Both the position numbers and the translations under genes were made by a program. A model generated the notes under the pieces. It was given only the letters and a program-made list of their open reading frames with translations, was not told the DNA's origin and searched no databases. A stretch of DNA of 64,000 bases from Larix kaempferi (Eukaryota > Streptophyta > Pinopsida > Pinales > Pinaceae), in assembly GCA_027924585.1 (NCBI GenBank), contig BSBM01000964.1, positions 3,645,001-3,709,000 of the forward strand, given 5' to 3'. Positions 49,556 to 58,600 of this stretch are shown here, in pieces. The stretch's first letter is position 1. Every line of letters starts with the position of its first letter.

Positions 49556-50052
49556 TGTAACATCCAAAAAAAAAATCACAAAAATTTAAATTTTTTCGAC
49601 ATAACAATTAATGCCTATTCAATTTGTGCAGAATATAATAATGCATAAAAGTTGTCTTGCTGTACTAAATAGATTATTTGTTATAATGAATAAGTAAATA
49701 GCATAGTAATGAATAGTTTTGTGCATGACGAAATTGGTACTTATTAACTGTGCACTGTTTTTAAAAGGGAAGATAATAATATGCTGTATGTTAAGATTGA
49801 ATCTGCAACTGTTATGATATAAACATATATATTTTAAATACTATAACACATAAAGATAATTCTTATACTTTAGAAAGGGAATCTATTTGTTTCAAAACAA
49901 AAGATATTTATAGAATGAAGAAAAACATTACTGTGCATTTAGGAAAACAATTATCCTTTCTTATTACTGGAAATTTGAATACTGGTTTGTAAAAGAAAAA
50001 CAGTGAATTTTGAAAATGATTATCTACAGAGAAAATGATAAGGAAGACATTG

Positions 50053-50096
<44 letters not shown>

Positions 50097-51148
50097 CGAA
50101 ATTTGATAGTAAGCAGAAACGTAAGAAAATATAACATTTGTATCTTCTCAATCATATGGCTATTTGCCTATCAATTATCTATCCAACTTAATCTATCTCT
50201 GTACTAGAGTACGATGCAGATCCACTTACATGGGGAAACATGTAGAGAACTATTTTATTCATTCATATTCACTTCTATTTAGAATCTTAACTTACTCAGA
50301 AACTAGAATAATTGCATTTGTTTAAATAAACTTACAAAATAAAAATAGTAATTTTATTTCAGTAGAAACTTTAAAATGTTTGCAGATAGAAAAGATAATG
50401 GAACCTGTAGATGAAGATTGGGATGACAAACACCCAAGGAGGCTTGTTCCTCCCAACCTATTTCAGAAAAAGCAGCCAACAACTTGCTTCTTGTGAACCC
50501 CCGATCCTTATCACTAAACCACTAAGTAGATGGAATCGATGTAGAAGCAAGGCACTCAATATGCCTTCAACACTCAGCATCAAACTTCTATATTCAAAAC
50601 ATTCCTTCAGCACTCCGCATCAAACTCCTAAAACTCAATAGAGTTTTGTAGACTCACAACAGGATCAACAACTTAGCATATCCCCTCATCAAATATCTTG
50701 GGTGCAAACACAGCAAAACCCCACGGTAAATTTCCTCGTCAGGAAAAGTGATGAACCAAAATTCATAATTTGATGTCTATTATAGAGACTGCCTAGGTCT
50801 TTAGTGGTCAATTTGGAATAAATGAGCCTCAAGCTCTAGTTCCATCTTTCAGTGCACTTTGACCACATTTCAAGGGAGTTGTCCCATACCAACATCTAGT
50901 TAGTTGCATCATGATGCTGCCACTTGTCCATTGCCTTCTACCCCAGATTCCATTCCACCTAGTGGGTTAGTAACCACTCTTTCAACAGTCCTCTTAGATG
51001 TTTGTCTCCTATTTTATTTATTAAATAATAAAATATTGTGCAAATTACAGTCATCCTTGGACACCTGTCCAACATAAAAACTTTATAATAAAAGTTAACA
51101 TAATGTTTCCAACATAAAATGTTTTTTCAGCAAAAAGGGTATGTTACA
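49556..51148 (-). repeat. LTR A4 (1,593 bp), internally deleted
   Basis: Starts TGTAACATCC and ends GTATGTTACA, but jumps at about 49669 from the part equal to A1 8770 to the part equal to A1 11571, losing about 2.8 kb. The microsatellite here is (TG)n at about 50055-50094 where the other copies have (TA)n. This would be the 5' LTR of the whole array. Confidence 0.85.
50055..50094. repeat. (TG)n microsatellite in LTR A4
   Basis: About 20 TG units. The equivalent site in LTRs A1, A2 and A3 is a TA-rich run of varying length. Confidence 0.95.
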
Positions 51149-51694
51149 ATACCTGCCGGGGGCATAGAAGTCCAACCGTGTAGCAAAAACTGGTTCCGGG
51201 GAGTCCTGCAAGTGTGTCTAGGGAGGTTCCAACTGGGAACACTACCCAGAAGTGCCCAATGGAGGATTTGGCAAAGTTGACCCCCATGTGCAAAAATTGC
51301 ACTCCCTCACTGAGCAAAACCCTAGTTTCCAAAATGGACCTGCAAGGTGACACCTGGGCCATTGGACCAGAGGAGAGGGTCACCCCTAGCACTATATTGA
51401 TGTCCTGAACCCAACGGAGTCGACGGTTTGTTGATCAGAGCCACGACTGTCATTCTATGGCTCATTCGATCTCGCATCCAAAAGGCCTTCAGAGACACCT
51501 GTTGGACACCTACCAGGGGCATAGAAGTTTAACCGTGTAGCAAAACTGGGTTCCGGGGAGTCTTTCAAGTCTGTCTAGGGAGATTATGGCTAGGAACGCT
51601 AGCCAGAAGTGCCTGGTGGAGGATTTTGCAAAGTTGATCCTCGTGTGAAAAAATTGCACACTCCCTCACTGAGAAAAACCCTAGTTTCCAAAAT
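51149..51694. repeat. ~356-bp tandem repeat array, right half (with TSD ATACC at 51149-51153)
   Basis: Begins with the second ATACC, then TGCCGGGGGCATAGAAG, completing the unit cut at 8651. One full unit (51277-51632) and a partial one (51633-51694) follow. The last is cut at '...CTAGTTTCCAAAAT' by element C. Confidence 0.88.
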
Positions 51695-52156
51695 TGTTAT
51701 AGCTTGAAATGACACCTCTCCGTCCGTGACGACACTTATTTCCCTTGGTCGCATGACGACACTTCTTGAGATCAAGTTCAGTCCCACAACAGGACATTTG
51801 TGGATGGAGGAGTCATTTGGGACACTAAAAATGGTTTAAATTACCTCATTCTTGACCCATTTGATGTATATGACCCTTAGGAACATTTTTCCAGACCAAA
51901 CCATCTCTTGAAAATGAGCAGAAAAGCCTGTTTTTGGCCATTTTTCAACATGAGCGCGACTCCACTGTTATAATAGTAGCGTGTGTACGTGACTTTGTCT
52001 CATTTAAAGTAGTGCCCATTTCCATGTGTATGCGACTTTGTATACTGTAGAGTAGAGCACACACCTGTTTTGGTCAAAATCTCAAAATTCGAGTAAGTTA
52101 AGTTGGTTGGGAAACCTCTTGAGTGGTTCTAACTTCTTTTCCTCTTCCTCATTGAC

Positions 52157-52163
52157 TATATAA
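52157..52163 (+). promoter_or_regulatory. TATA box of LTR C1
   Basis: GACTATATAACG, 463 bp into the LTR and conserved at 60390 in LTR C2. The transcript would start near 52190. Confidence 0.6.
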
Positions 52164-52389
52164 CGAGGGTAGAAGGGTCATGTGAAAGGATGAAGCCCAA
52201 TTACAAAGTTATGCTGGAGGAATGGAGACCCTCATCCCCCTCTCTTGTGCTTCAGTTTTGGTAAACCCTAGTACAATTGCTTATAGGCTGGGATCCTTGG
52301 AGAACGGAAGCAGGAGACCTTGAATCTAGGTTTCGTGAAGTCCCAAGCTTGAAAGAAGGTATAAATGTATGTACTTGCTTTCATTCATT

Positions 52390-52395
52390 AATAAA
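52390..52395 (+). terminator. Poly(A) signal of LTR C1
   Basis: AATAAA downstream of the TATA box, conserved in LTR C2 at 60623. Its place suggests R ends shortly after. Confidence 0.5.
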
Positions 52396-52751
52396 GATCA
52401 GACGTTCTTCTTTTTCCAAATATGACCTACTAATGTGTGTTAGATTTGATTACAGTTTGTTTATAATCTGATGTTTTCTTCTATTATGAATGTCAGTCTT
52501 ATATATGTAGTCAAATGTGTTTGAGAAAGGTATCGAGTTGTTTTGCAGGTCTGGGCATTGCAACATTGAATAGCATTAAAGAGCGAGGGAGGCAAAGCTA
52601 GGATCAACCTTCTGAATAAGGTGCCTACATCTCTAAACCCTAATCTCTTCATTTATTTACTATACTTGTAGAATACTTGTAAGTCTATCTTTATCATCAT
52701 AAGTTGGTAGTTTCTCCACTGAACTATAAGTGCATTTTCCCACAAACAGAA

Positions 52752-52769
52752 TGGTGACTCCACTGGGGA
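52752..52769 (+). promoter_or_regulatory. Primer-binding site, C1 (tRNA-Arg type)
   Basis: TGGTGACTCCACTGGGGA three bases after the LTR. The C2 copy reads TGGCGACTCCACTAGGGA. Both are one change from TGGCGACTCCACTGGGGA, which I recall as the tRNA-Arg-type site of Ogre-like elements; the tRNA identity is from memory. Confidence 0.6.
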
Positions 52770-54793
52770 AAGCCTAACTGCTTAGGGGTATCCAAGGTCA
52801 TTTCTTCAGTCTTGCTTGATCGTATTTGTTCATTTTCTTGATTAGGATCAGTTAGTAGGCTCTGTTTGACCCTCCTGGGATTTTTACAGACCCTTCCCAG
52901 CCCTTGCAAACCTTTGTAGACCTAGTTTGGGGGTTTTAACCCCATTTTTTAGACTTGTTTTGCTTGTACGCTACTGTTTGTACCACACAGTAGTGCCCAT
53001 ACGCTACTTTTCCTTTGCACAGTAGCGCCCATACTGCTATGAGCGCTAGTTTCCTTCATACACAGTAGCGCTCAAAATCTGGGTTTGAAATTTTTGAGTT
53101 TTTTGGTTTGTGGACCCAAATCTAGGGGTTCCGGCTGCATTTTTGTGGTCCCTGATGACCCTACGTCTATGTTAAACCCCTGTAAGTGGTCTCCCATCCT
53201 TGTACTGATCCTGTATTCATGATTTGAACCTCTTTTGATCAATTTGGGCTTGTTTGGAAAGTTTTGGGGTTTGTTGACCTAAGTTGGGGGGTTGTAGACC
53301 TGTTTGGTGTTTTGTACCCTAATTTGAGTCTGATTGAACTTGCTTGCCCCATTTCCACTGGATTTGAAACCTCTTGAGTCTTCTTGACCCTGTTTGTATC
53401 TATTTGAGTGAAATTTCTCTTTTAGGTTGGTTTCTTATCCTCCCTTATGCTTTTAGTTTTTCTTTTGTAGTGAAAGCTCAAGTGTTTTGGCTATTGTTCA
53501 AGACCTTGTTTGCATTGTTTATGTGCAGACCTGACTTTACCAAACCATACTTCTTCATAGGTCATTTGCTTCGTTTGGGTCTAAAAGTAGTTTTTGTACT
53601 CTTTTCCCAATGGTTGGCATGCTTACATCAATAAGAATTTGAAAGTCATATTTGGTAGCTTTTACTGTTTCATAAAGAGAACCTGAAAGTTTCTTTGCTT
53701 TGCTTTGATAGTAGGTTAGTTTTAGTTTTTGTTTCTTACCTTTGAAAAGCATAAAGAATTTTGATTTATCTTCTGAATAGAGTACCTTGCAAGTGGCTTA
53801 AAAGATTTTAGAGTGCTTTGCATCAAAAAGAAGTTTTCTTTTGCATACCTAGTTGCTTGAGTAGCTGCATTCTTAGGTTTTGAGTTTATTTTGGTACATT
53901 TAGACTTTATTTTTACCTTTTTTGCATTCGAAAGATTAAAAAATTGCATTTGCATACGCATTCTAGATCAGAATTTTAAGACTTGCATTGAAAAGAAAAA
54001 GATTTGTTTGGTGGTAAATATTTCATTTTCAGTACTCTATCTCTATTATAACCACTCTCACACACCCACTACCCTTTTTGAGTAAGCAAGTAACCTTTAA
54101 AATGAACCCTAATAAAATGAACTAGCAACATTTTCTTTTCTAGGTTACACTACACCAACTAGTTTTGGTTAGGATCTTGGGTTAAAACACCTTAAACCAC
54201 CCAAGATCACACATTGCGCAAAAATCGTAGTAAGACTATCATAGGTAAACCCACCTCACTCAAAATTTGCCTGGGATCTATGCAGTAGGTCATTGCGAGA
54301 TCAGTTTGTGGGAATACTCCTCCTACTTTCTGTTCGAGCATACGCCAGGATCGGATTGCGTATTGGGGACTCTTTCGAGTTTCGGGCTTAGCTACCCTGC
54401 CCACGCTTTTTGATTCGACCGGTGATTGTTCCCCCGGGAATTTTCGGTGTTGTGGTATCCTTAGTATAAGACTCTAGGTTCATACACAGGTGACAACAGA
54501 GGGTATATCTGCTGTACCTAAGACAGACGTGGGAGGAAATCCCTTGCAGGTCTTTGGGAGGGCGTTTGGGTGATTCCAGCGCTTGCGCCCTTAGTCATTG
54601 TATTGTGGACCCCGGGTAACTATCTTTCTTCCTTCGTTGATCTGTTCTGGGCCCTCATCATCCCAGACTCTTCTCCAGAAGGAATCTATTTTCCTAGTTT
54701 GATTTACCTAGGACCTTTCTTAGTGGTGTGCTATTTGTGCTACTTTTTTTTAGTTTGCCTTAGAGAACTTCTTGTTCATTTGAGCAAGAAACT
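52770..54793 (+). other. Element C leader (5' untranslated region)
   Basis: About 2 kb before gag. It begins with three inverted repeats (52969-53073, listed separately) and continues with T-rich, pyrimidine-leaning sequence with short open frames that I do not call genes. The part 53285-54430 is almost identical in C2, while the part before it is several percent different. Confidence 0.6.
52969..53073 (+). promoter_or_regulatory. Three consecutive hairpins in the C1 leader
   Basis: Stem 1 is CGCTACTG (52969) with CAGTAGTG (52988), perfect as CGCTACTG/CAGTAGCG in C2 (61202, 61221). Stem 2 is CGCTAC (53002) with GTAGCG (53022). Stem 3 is GAGCGCTA (53041) with TAGCGCTC (53066). They lie 200-320 bases after the primer site, where dimerisation and packaging signals occur in retroviruses; that role is inference. 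Confidence 0.55.
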
Positions 54794-56032
54794 ATGTCTA
54801 GCATTCCGGTGAGTGCCAATCAAGGTACCCCTATTCCGGGGGATCCTTGTGTTGTTCCATTCATTGGAAACATCGGTACTCCCTTAATGGCTACTCTGAA
54901 TCTTCCTGGATTCACTATTGGGCTGCCGGTTTGGTTGTTTTCCACTCCGAATGCCTTGCATGCTCCTGACGCTTCTTTTGTGAGCACCTCAAATCAAGAG
55001 CATCAGAACCCTGTGCATCCTTTGCCAATAACATCTTCTCCTCCTCCTTCTACCTCATGTGGCGAAAGTAGCAATACTAGTAGCCAGCAGTCTAAAAGGA
55101 ATAGACGGGGGAAGAATAGGAAGAAGATGCCAAAACAAGGGGGTAGCAACCCAGCCTCTGTAAGTCATGCTGGGGGCAAGCACCCTACCTCTGCAAGTCA
55201 TGCAGGGGGCACCTACCCAGCCTCTGAAGGTCATGCTGGGAGAAAACTTTTAGTCACTGAAAATCATACTGGAAGTTTGTCTTCAACCACTGTCAATCAT
55301 GTTGAGGACACGTCATTGATCACTGCTAGTCATATTAATGACAAGTCACCAGTTCCTGTGAGTCATACTGGAGACACCAGATCAGCCACTGCAAGTCATG
55401 CTGAGGGAGTTGACATTGTCGACAAACCCAACAAACAGAAGCTTAAGTTCCCTTGTAAATTTTCCGAGGGAGACCACCTTACTTTCTTGTGCCCTATACT
55501 TCCAGAAGTGCAAAAAGTGTGGTCCTTAGTTCAAAAGTCTTCTGCTTCTGAGCAACCAGACTTTGTGAGTCATGCTGGGGGCAAGCTGTCAGCCAATGCT
55601 AGTCATGCTGAGAGTACTGACGTTGTAAAGGAGTCTAAACCAATAGGACGGAAACCAAAGTTCCCTTGTAACCTTTGTATGGGAGATCACCTTACTCACC
55701 GATGCCCTGCCATTCCAAAGGCACGAAGAGTGTGGTCCATGTTTGAAGGAACCTCTGTTCCTGAGTTGTCTATAGATTCCCTGCAGTCAGATCAACCTTT
55801 GGTTGATAAAGTGGTTGAACCAATGCAATCTTTGGTCAACCCCACTCTTCCTTCGGAGAGTGAAGTGATTGAATCGATGCAATCTTCGACCGATCCCATC
55901 AGTCCTTTAGAGATTGATGCATCTACTACTGAAGTCTTCTGCATTTCCAGTTTGGATGTTCCTGAAAAAGGGGGCACTTCATTTGTGCCATGTGAACCCC
56001 TACCAAGCCCTAGGATTGTTTCCTTTGATTAG
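54794..56032 (+). CDS. Element C gag-like protein with 11-residue repeats and two zinc-knuckle sites
   Basis: 412 codons from ATG 54794 (MSSIPVSANQG). Residues ~90-117 are Ser- and then Lys/Arg-rich. From 55163 eight units of exactly 33 nt (11 residues) follow, each opening with S/G/N-His (SHAGG, GHAGR, NHTGS, SHIND, SHTGD). Two related segments come next, each FPC-x-(F/L)...GDHLT...CP: the first reads C-x2-S-x4-H-x4-C (one ligand lost), the second CNLCMGDHLTHRC is a full C-x2-C-x4-H-x4-C knuckle. The rest is acidic and Ser-rich. It ends at TAG 56030, after which the same frame runs on into protease. No capsid domain is obvious, so the N-terminal half may have been replaced. Likely role: RNA packaging of a non-autonomous element. 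Confidence 0.7.
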   Translation: MSSIPVSANQGTPIPGDPCVVPFIGNIGTPLMATLNLPGFTIGLPVWLFSTPNALHAPDASFVSTSNQEHQNPVHPLPITSSPPPSTSCGESSNTSSQQSKRNRRGKNRKKMPKQGGSNPASVSHAGGKHPTSASHAGGTYPASEGHAGRKLLVTENHTGSLSSTTVNHVEDTSLITASHINDKSPVPVSHTGDTRSATASHAEGVDIVDKPNKQKLKFPCKFSEGDHLTFLCPILPEVQKVWSLVQKSSASEQPDFVSHAGGKLSANASHAESTDVVKESKPIGRKPKFPCNLCMGDHLTHRCPAIPKARRVWSMFEGTSVPELSIDSLQSDQPLVDKVVEPMQSLVNPTLPSESEVIESMQSSTDPISPLEIDASTTEVFCISSLDVPEKGGTSFVPCEPLPSPRIVSFD

Positions 56033-57127
56033 AATAGTCTAACTGAGCCTCATCTTCCTTCTTCGACACCTTTCCAGATAAAGGTTGATATCGGGAATCA
56101 TACGGTTGATCGATGCATTGTTGATGAAGGTGATTCTGTTAGTATCTTATCCGCTTATGCGTGGAGAGATTTGGGTTTCCCTAATGTTATTCCAGCTGTT
56201 AATTGGCCGTTGACCTTTGATAGAAGACCTAGTGAACTGATCGGATTCCTCCGTCAGGCACCTGTTACCTTGGGTGGAAAAACAGTCTTGGTTGATTTTA
56301 TGGTTTTAAAGGACCCTGTGGACTTTGATATGATCCTCGGGCATGATTACATTTATTCTATGCATGCTGTGGTGTCTACACTTTTTCGTTTGATTCATTT
56401 CCCGCATAACGAAAACATTGTCACCATCGACCAACTTGCATTCGTTGATCCTCCTTATTACCCAACTGTAGACCAGTCCGATCTCTCGTCATTAGGCACT
56501 ACTATGTCACATGCGCCTCATGTGGCATATTGTTCATTGAGTTCAAATGCTACTGAGAAGAAGTCTCTGAATTCATGCTTACCTTCTCGGGACTTGGTCC
56601 CAGCTTTTGACCAAGTGACACCTCCATCTGAATGTTTAGATATGTGTTCTATCTGGGATGATATACTTCCTTCTAATGAAGTTTTCCCAGAGTCTATAGT
56701 ACAGTCTACCATTCATTTGGATTTTGATCAAGTCGCAGTTATGTCCAGCCCCGGTTTGACCTTAAATTCTGATCTTCCTACAGTTGAGTCTTTGAACTCT
56801 CCTATAGATCCGCAAATCGGTGTTCCTGCTGAGTTTGATTATGTTTCTAGAATTTTCAACTCCCGTGATGATGAATTTGTTTCTGCAGATTCCATCATGT
56901 CCTTCAACTTTGATCTTTATCCTGAATTTGATCTTGTTGATTGTAAGTCCTCGGGCCTGGGTACCATAGAGTCTTCATTTGAAAACTCTACCTTGTTTAT
57001 GCCTACTGTTGATGATAGTGAAGTTGAAAGTATTTCTACCACAGTGACTTGTATCGGGTCTTTCTTTACATATATTTTAGATATGATCTTGGTACTGATG
57101 TTTCTTGGAGATAGGATTCTTAGCTAG
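56033..57127 (+). pseudogene. Element C protease-like region (in frame after a TAG)
   Basis: Continues the gag frame beyond the TAG. It holds FQIKVDIGNHTVDRCIVDEG and DSVSILSAYAWRDLG (the pepsin-like site, DEG in place of D-S/T-G), then DFDMILGHDYIY (56330-56370), the second conserved flap region, and a long acidic tail ending at 57127. The arrangement matches aspartic proteases of plant LTR elements, but whether DEG can be catalytic is doubtful. Translation would need readthrough of the TAG or initiation at ATG 56171, which would remove the active site. Confidence 0.6.
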
Positions 57128-57775
57128 ATGTATACTTTCTTACTGGTCCTTTTCGACACCTTGTGCGACCATGTCAGGTATGTTCGGAACCTTGCATATA
57201 GGTTTAGGATTCCCCGCTGTTATGTTGCATTTGAACCTTTTGCCATCCGAATTCGCCATAGGGTCGAACCTTTTGGATATTGGTGTGTTAGCCATCTCTT
57301 TATGCATTGAGCACCAGTTCGACAGCAGAGCCTACCTAACATGGGTCACCCTAGTCAGCACCCTTATGCCATTCTGGTTCCCATGCTAAGTTTTTCTCAT
57401 ACGCTCGGGAGCCTTTTTAGATTTACCATGACTTTGAGAAGAAGCCTCATATCTTTCTTCCTCATATATTTATGGCCATCCCTGATAAGGCTCCCATCTT
57501 TGTGTTCAAATTGCATATGCATCTATTATGCTCCCGCTTGTGCTAATGAGCCTGAAGTCGGCTTCCACGCTTTTAGCCCGTTGTATAAGCCTCCATCTCT
57601 GATCTCGTTTCCGCTAAGCCCTCTATCATTTTGCCTTCGCAGTTTGACACCTTTTACCTGGAGGAGACACACCCTGAGTGTCCTTATCTTGCTCATGTTC
57701 CTTGCATTAGGCATAGCTTTGTTCCATGCGCTTGGAGCTAGTTTTCCATGTCCCTGACACTCGTCTCCTCCCTTT

Positions 57776-58100
57776 ATGAGCATTCTTCTACCTTTACTTC
57801 GAGCTCGTTAAAAACAGTAAGTAGGTTATGAGCATTCTTCTACCTTTACTTCGAGCTCATTAAAAACAGTAAGTAGCTTGCGAGCATTCTTCTTTTACTT
57901 CGAGCTCGTTAAAAACAGTAAGTAGGTTTCGAGCATTTCTTTCACTTTTCCTTCGAGCTCATTAAAAACAGTAAGGAGGCTACGAGCATTTCTTCCATCT
58001 TCACTTCGAGCTCGCTAAAAAAAGTAAGGAAGTTATGAGCATTTTCCTATCTCCTTTGAGCTCGTTAAAAATAGTAAGGAGGTCATGAGTTTACTTTTCC
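57776..58100 (+). repeat. ~52-bp tandem repeats (GAGCTCGTTAAAAA family)
   Basis: Six clear units of 49-53 bp and one decayed. Each has GAGCATT..., CTTCGAGCTC(G/A)TTAAAAA and CAGTAAGTAGG. The motif GCTCGTTAAAA recurs singly downstream (about 58205, 58650), so the array grew from a motif already common in this region. Confidence 0.85.
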
Positions 58101-58439
58101 GGACTCGTTAAACCTTTACGGAAAAGATCCCTATGGAGTTCTTTTAAGCCCTTTTCAGACTCCTTAAATAGGAAAAGTTTGCCGAGCATAGTTGTCTTTT
58201 CGGGCTCGTTAAAAGAACTGAACCGACATCCACTTAGGTATAGAATTACCCCTCTTCCGGGCCTTGGTGGATAATTTACGGAAAAGGTATACTCTAGGCA
58301 TACTCTTGTATGCACTAGAAGAGTTCTTCTTCCATTATTTTACACTTTTTTGGGGAAGGAGACTAACTTTGCGAAAAAGGACCTTTGGAGTCGTCTTTAG
58401 GGTTTTTAGACTCTCAAAATGTGAAAACACCAAGCGAGC

Positions 58440-58600
58440 ACATACCAATCCGGGTTCGATATAAAATCCACGGATAGGTGTATAGAGGACTGTTTAAGTT
58501 TTTCAACTCTATAAGCAAGAAAACACCGCCGAGCACAGACCAATCTGGGCTCGATATAAAATCCACGGATAGGTGTATGGAGTTTTCTTCTAGGTTTTTC
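58440..58600 (+). repeat. 95-bp direct duplication
   Basis: TCGATATAAAATCCACGGAT and the following TAGGTGTAT occur at about 58456 and 58551. Flanks also match (ACCAATC, GGTTTTTCAGACTC-like). Confidence 0.75.

Larger units (their letters stand above)
8652..51148 (-). mobile_element. Composite element A: three tandem gypsy units sharing four LTRs
   Basis: Order on the + strand is LTR A1, internal 1, LTR A2, internal 2, LTR A3, internal 3 (split by element B), LTR A4, all in the same orientation with genes on the - strand. Each internal region has a 3' polypurine side (GGGTGTT on the - strand) next to the left LTR and an iMet-type primer site next to the right LTR. The outer ends carry a matching 5-bp duplication and no duplication is seen at the inner LTRs. 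Length is 42.5 kb, or about 28.6 kb without element B. By eye the A LTR copies differ by roughly 1 base in 20 in the stretches compared, so they have been separate for a long time. Unequal recombination between LTRs of sister copies is the simplest origin. Confidence 0.85.
51695..52748 (+). repeat. LTR C1 (1,054 bp)
   Basis: TGTTATAGCTTG...CCCACAAACA. Inserted in a 356-bp repeat unit after CCAAAAT. It has a TATA box and an AATAAA poly(A) signal about 230 bp apart, in the expected U3-R-U5 order. Confidence 0.88.

Noticed and set aside
53374-53634. 86-codon hydrophobic frame, identical in C1 and C2
   Set aside because: It lies in the near-identical leader stretch, so identity reflects recent copying; no domain recognised.
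57128-57757. Hydrophobic frames after the element C protease
   Set aside because: No RT, integrase or envelope motif; frames overlap each other and look like chance.
57776-58100. Possible CRISPR-like direct repeats
   Set aside because: Units are contiguous, diverged and without unique spacers, in a eukaryotic retrotransposon.
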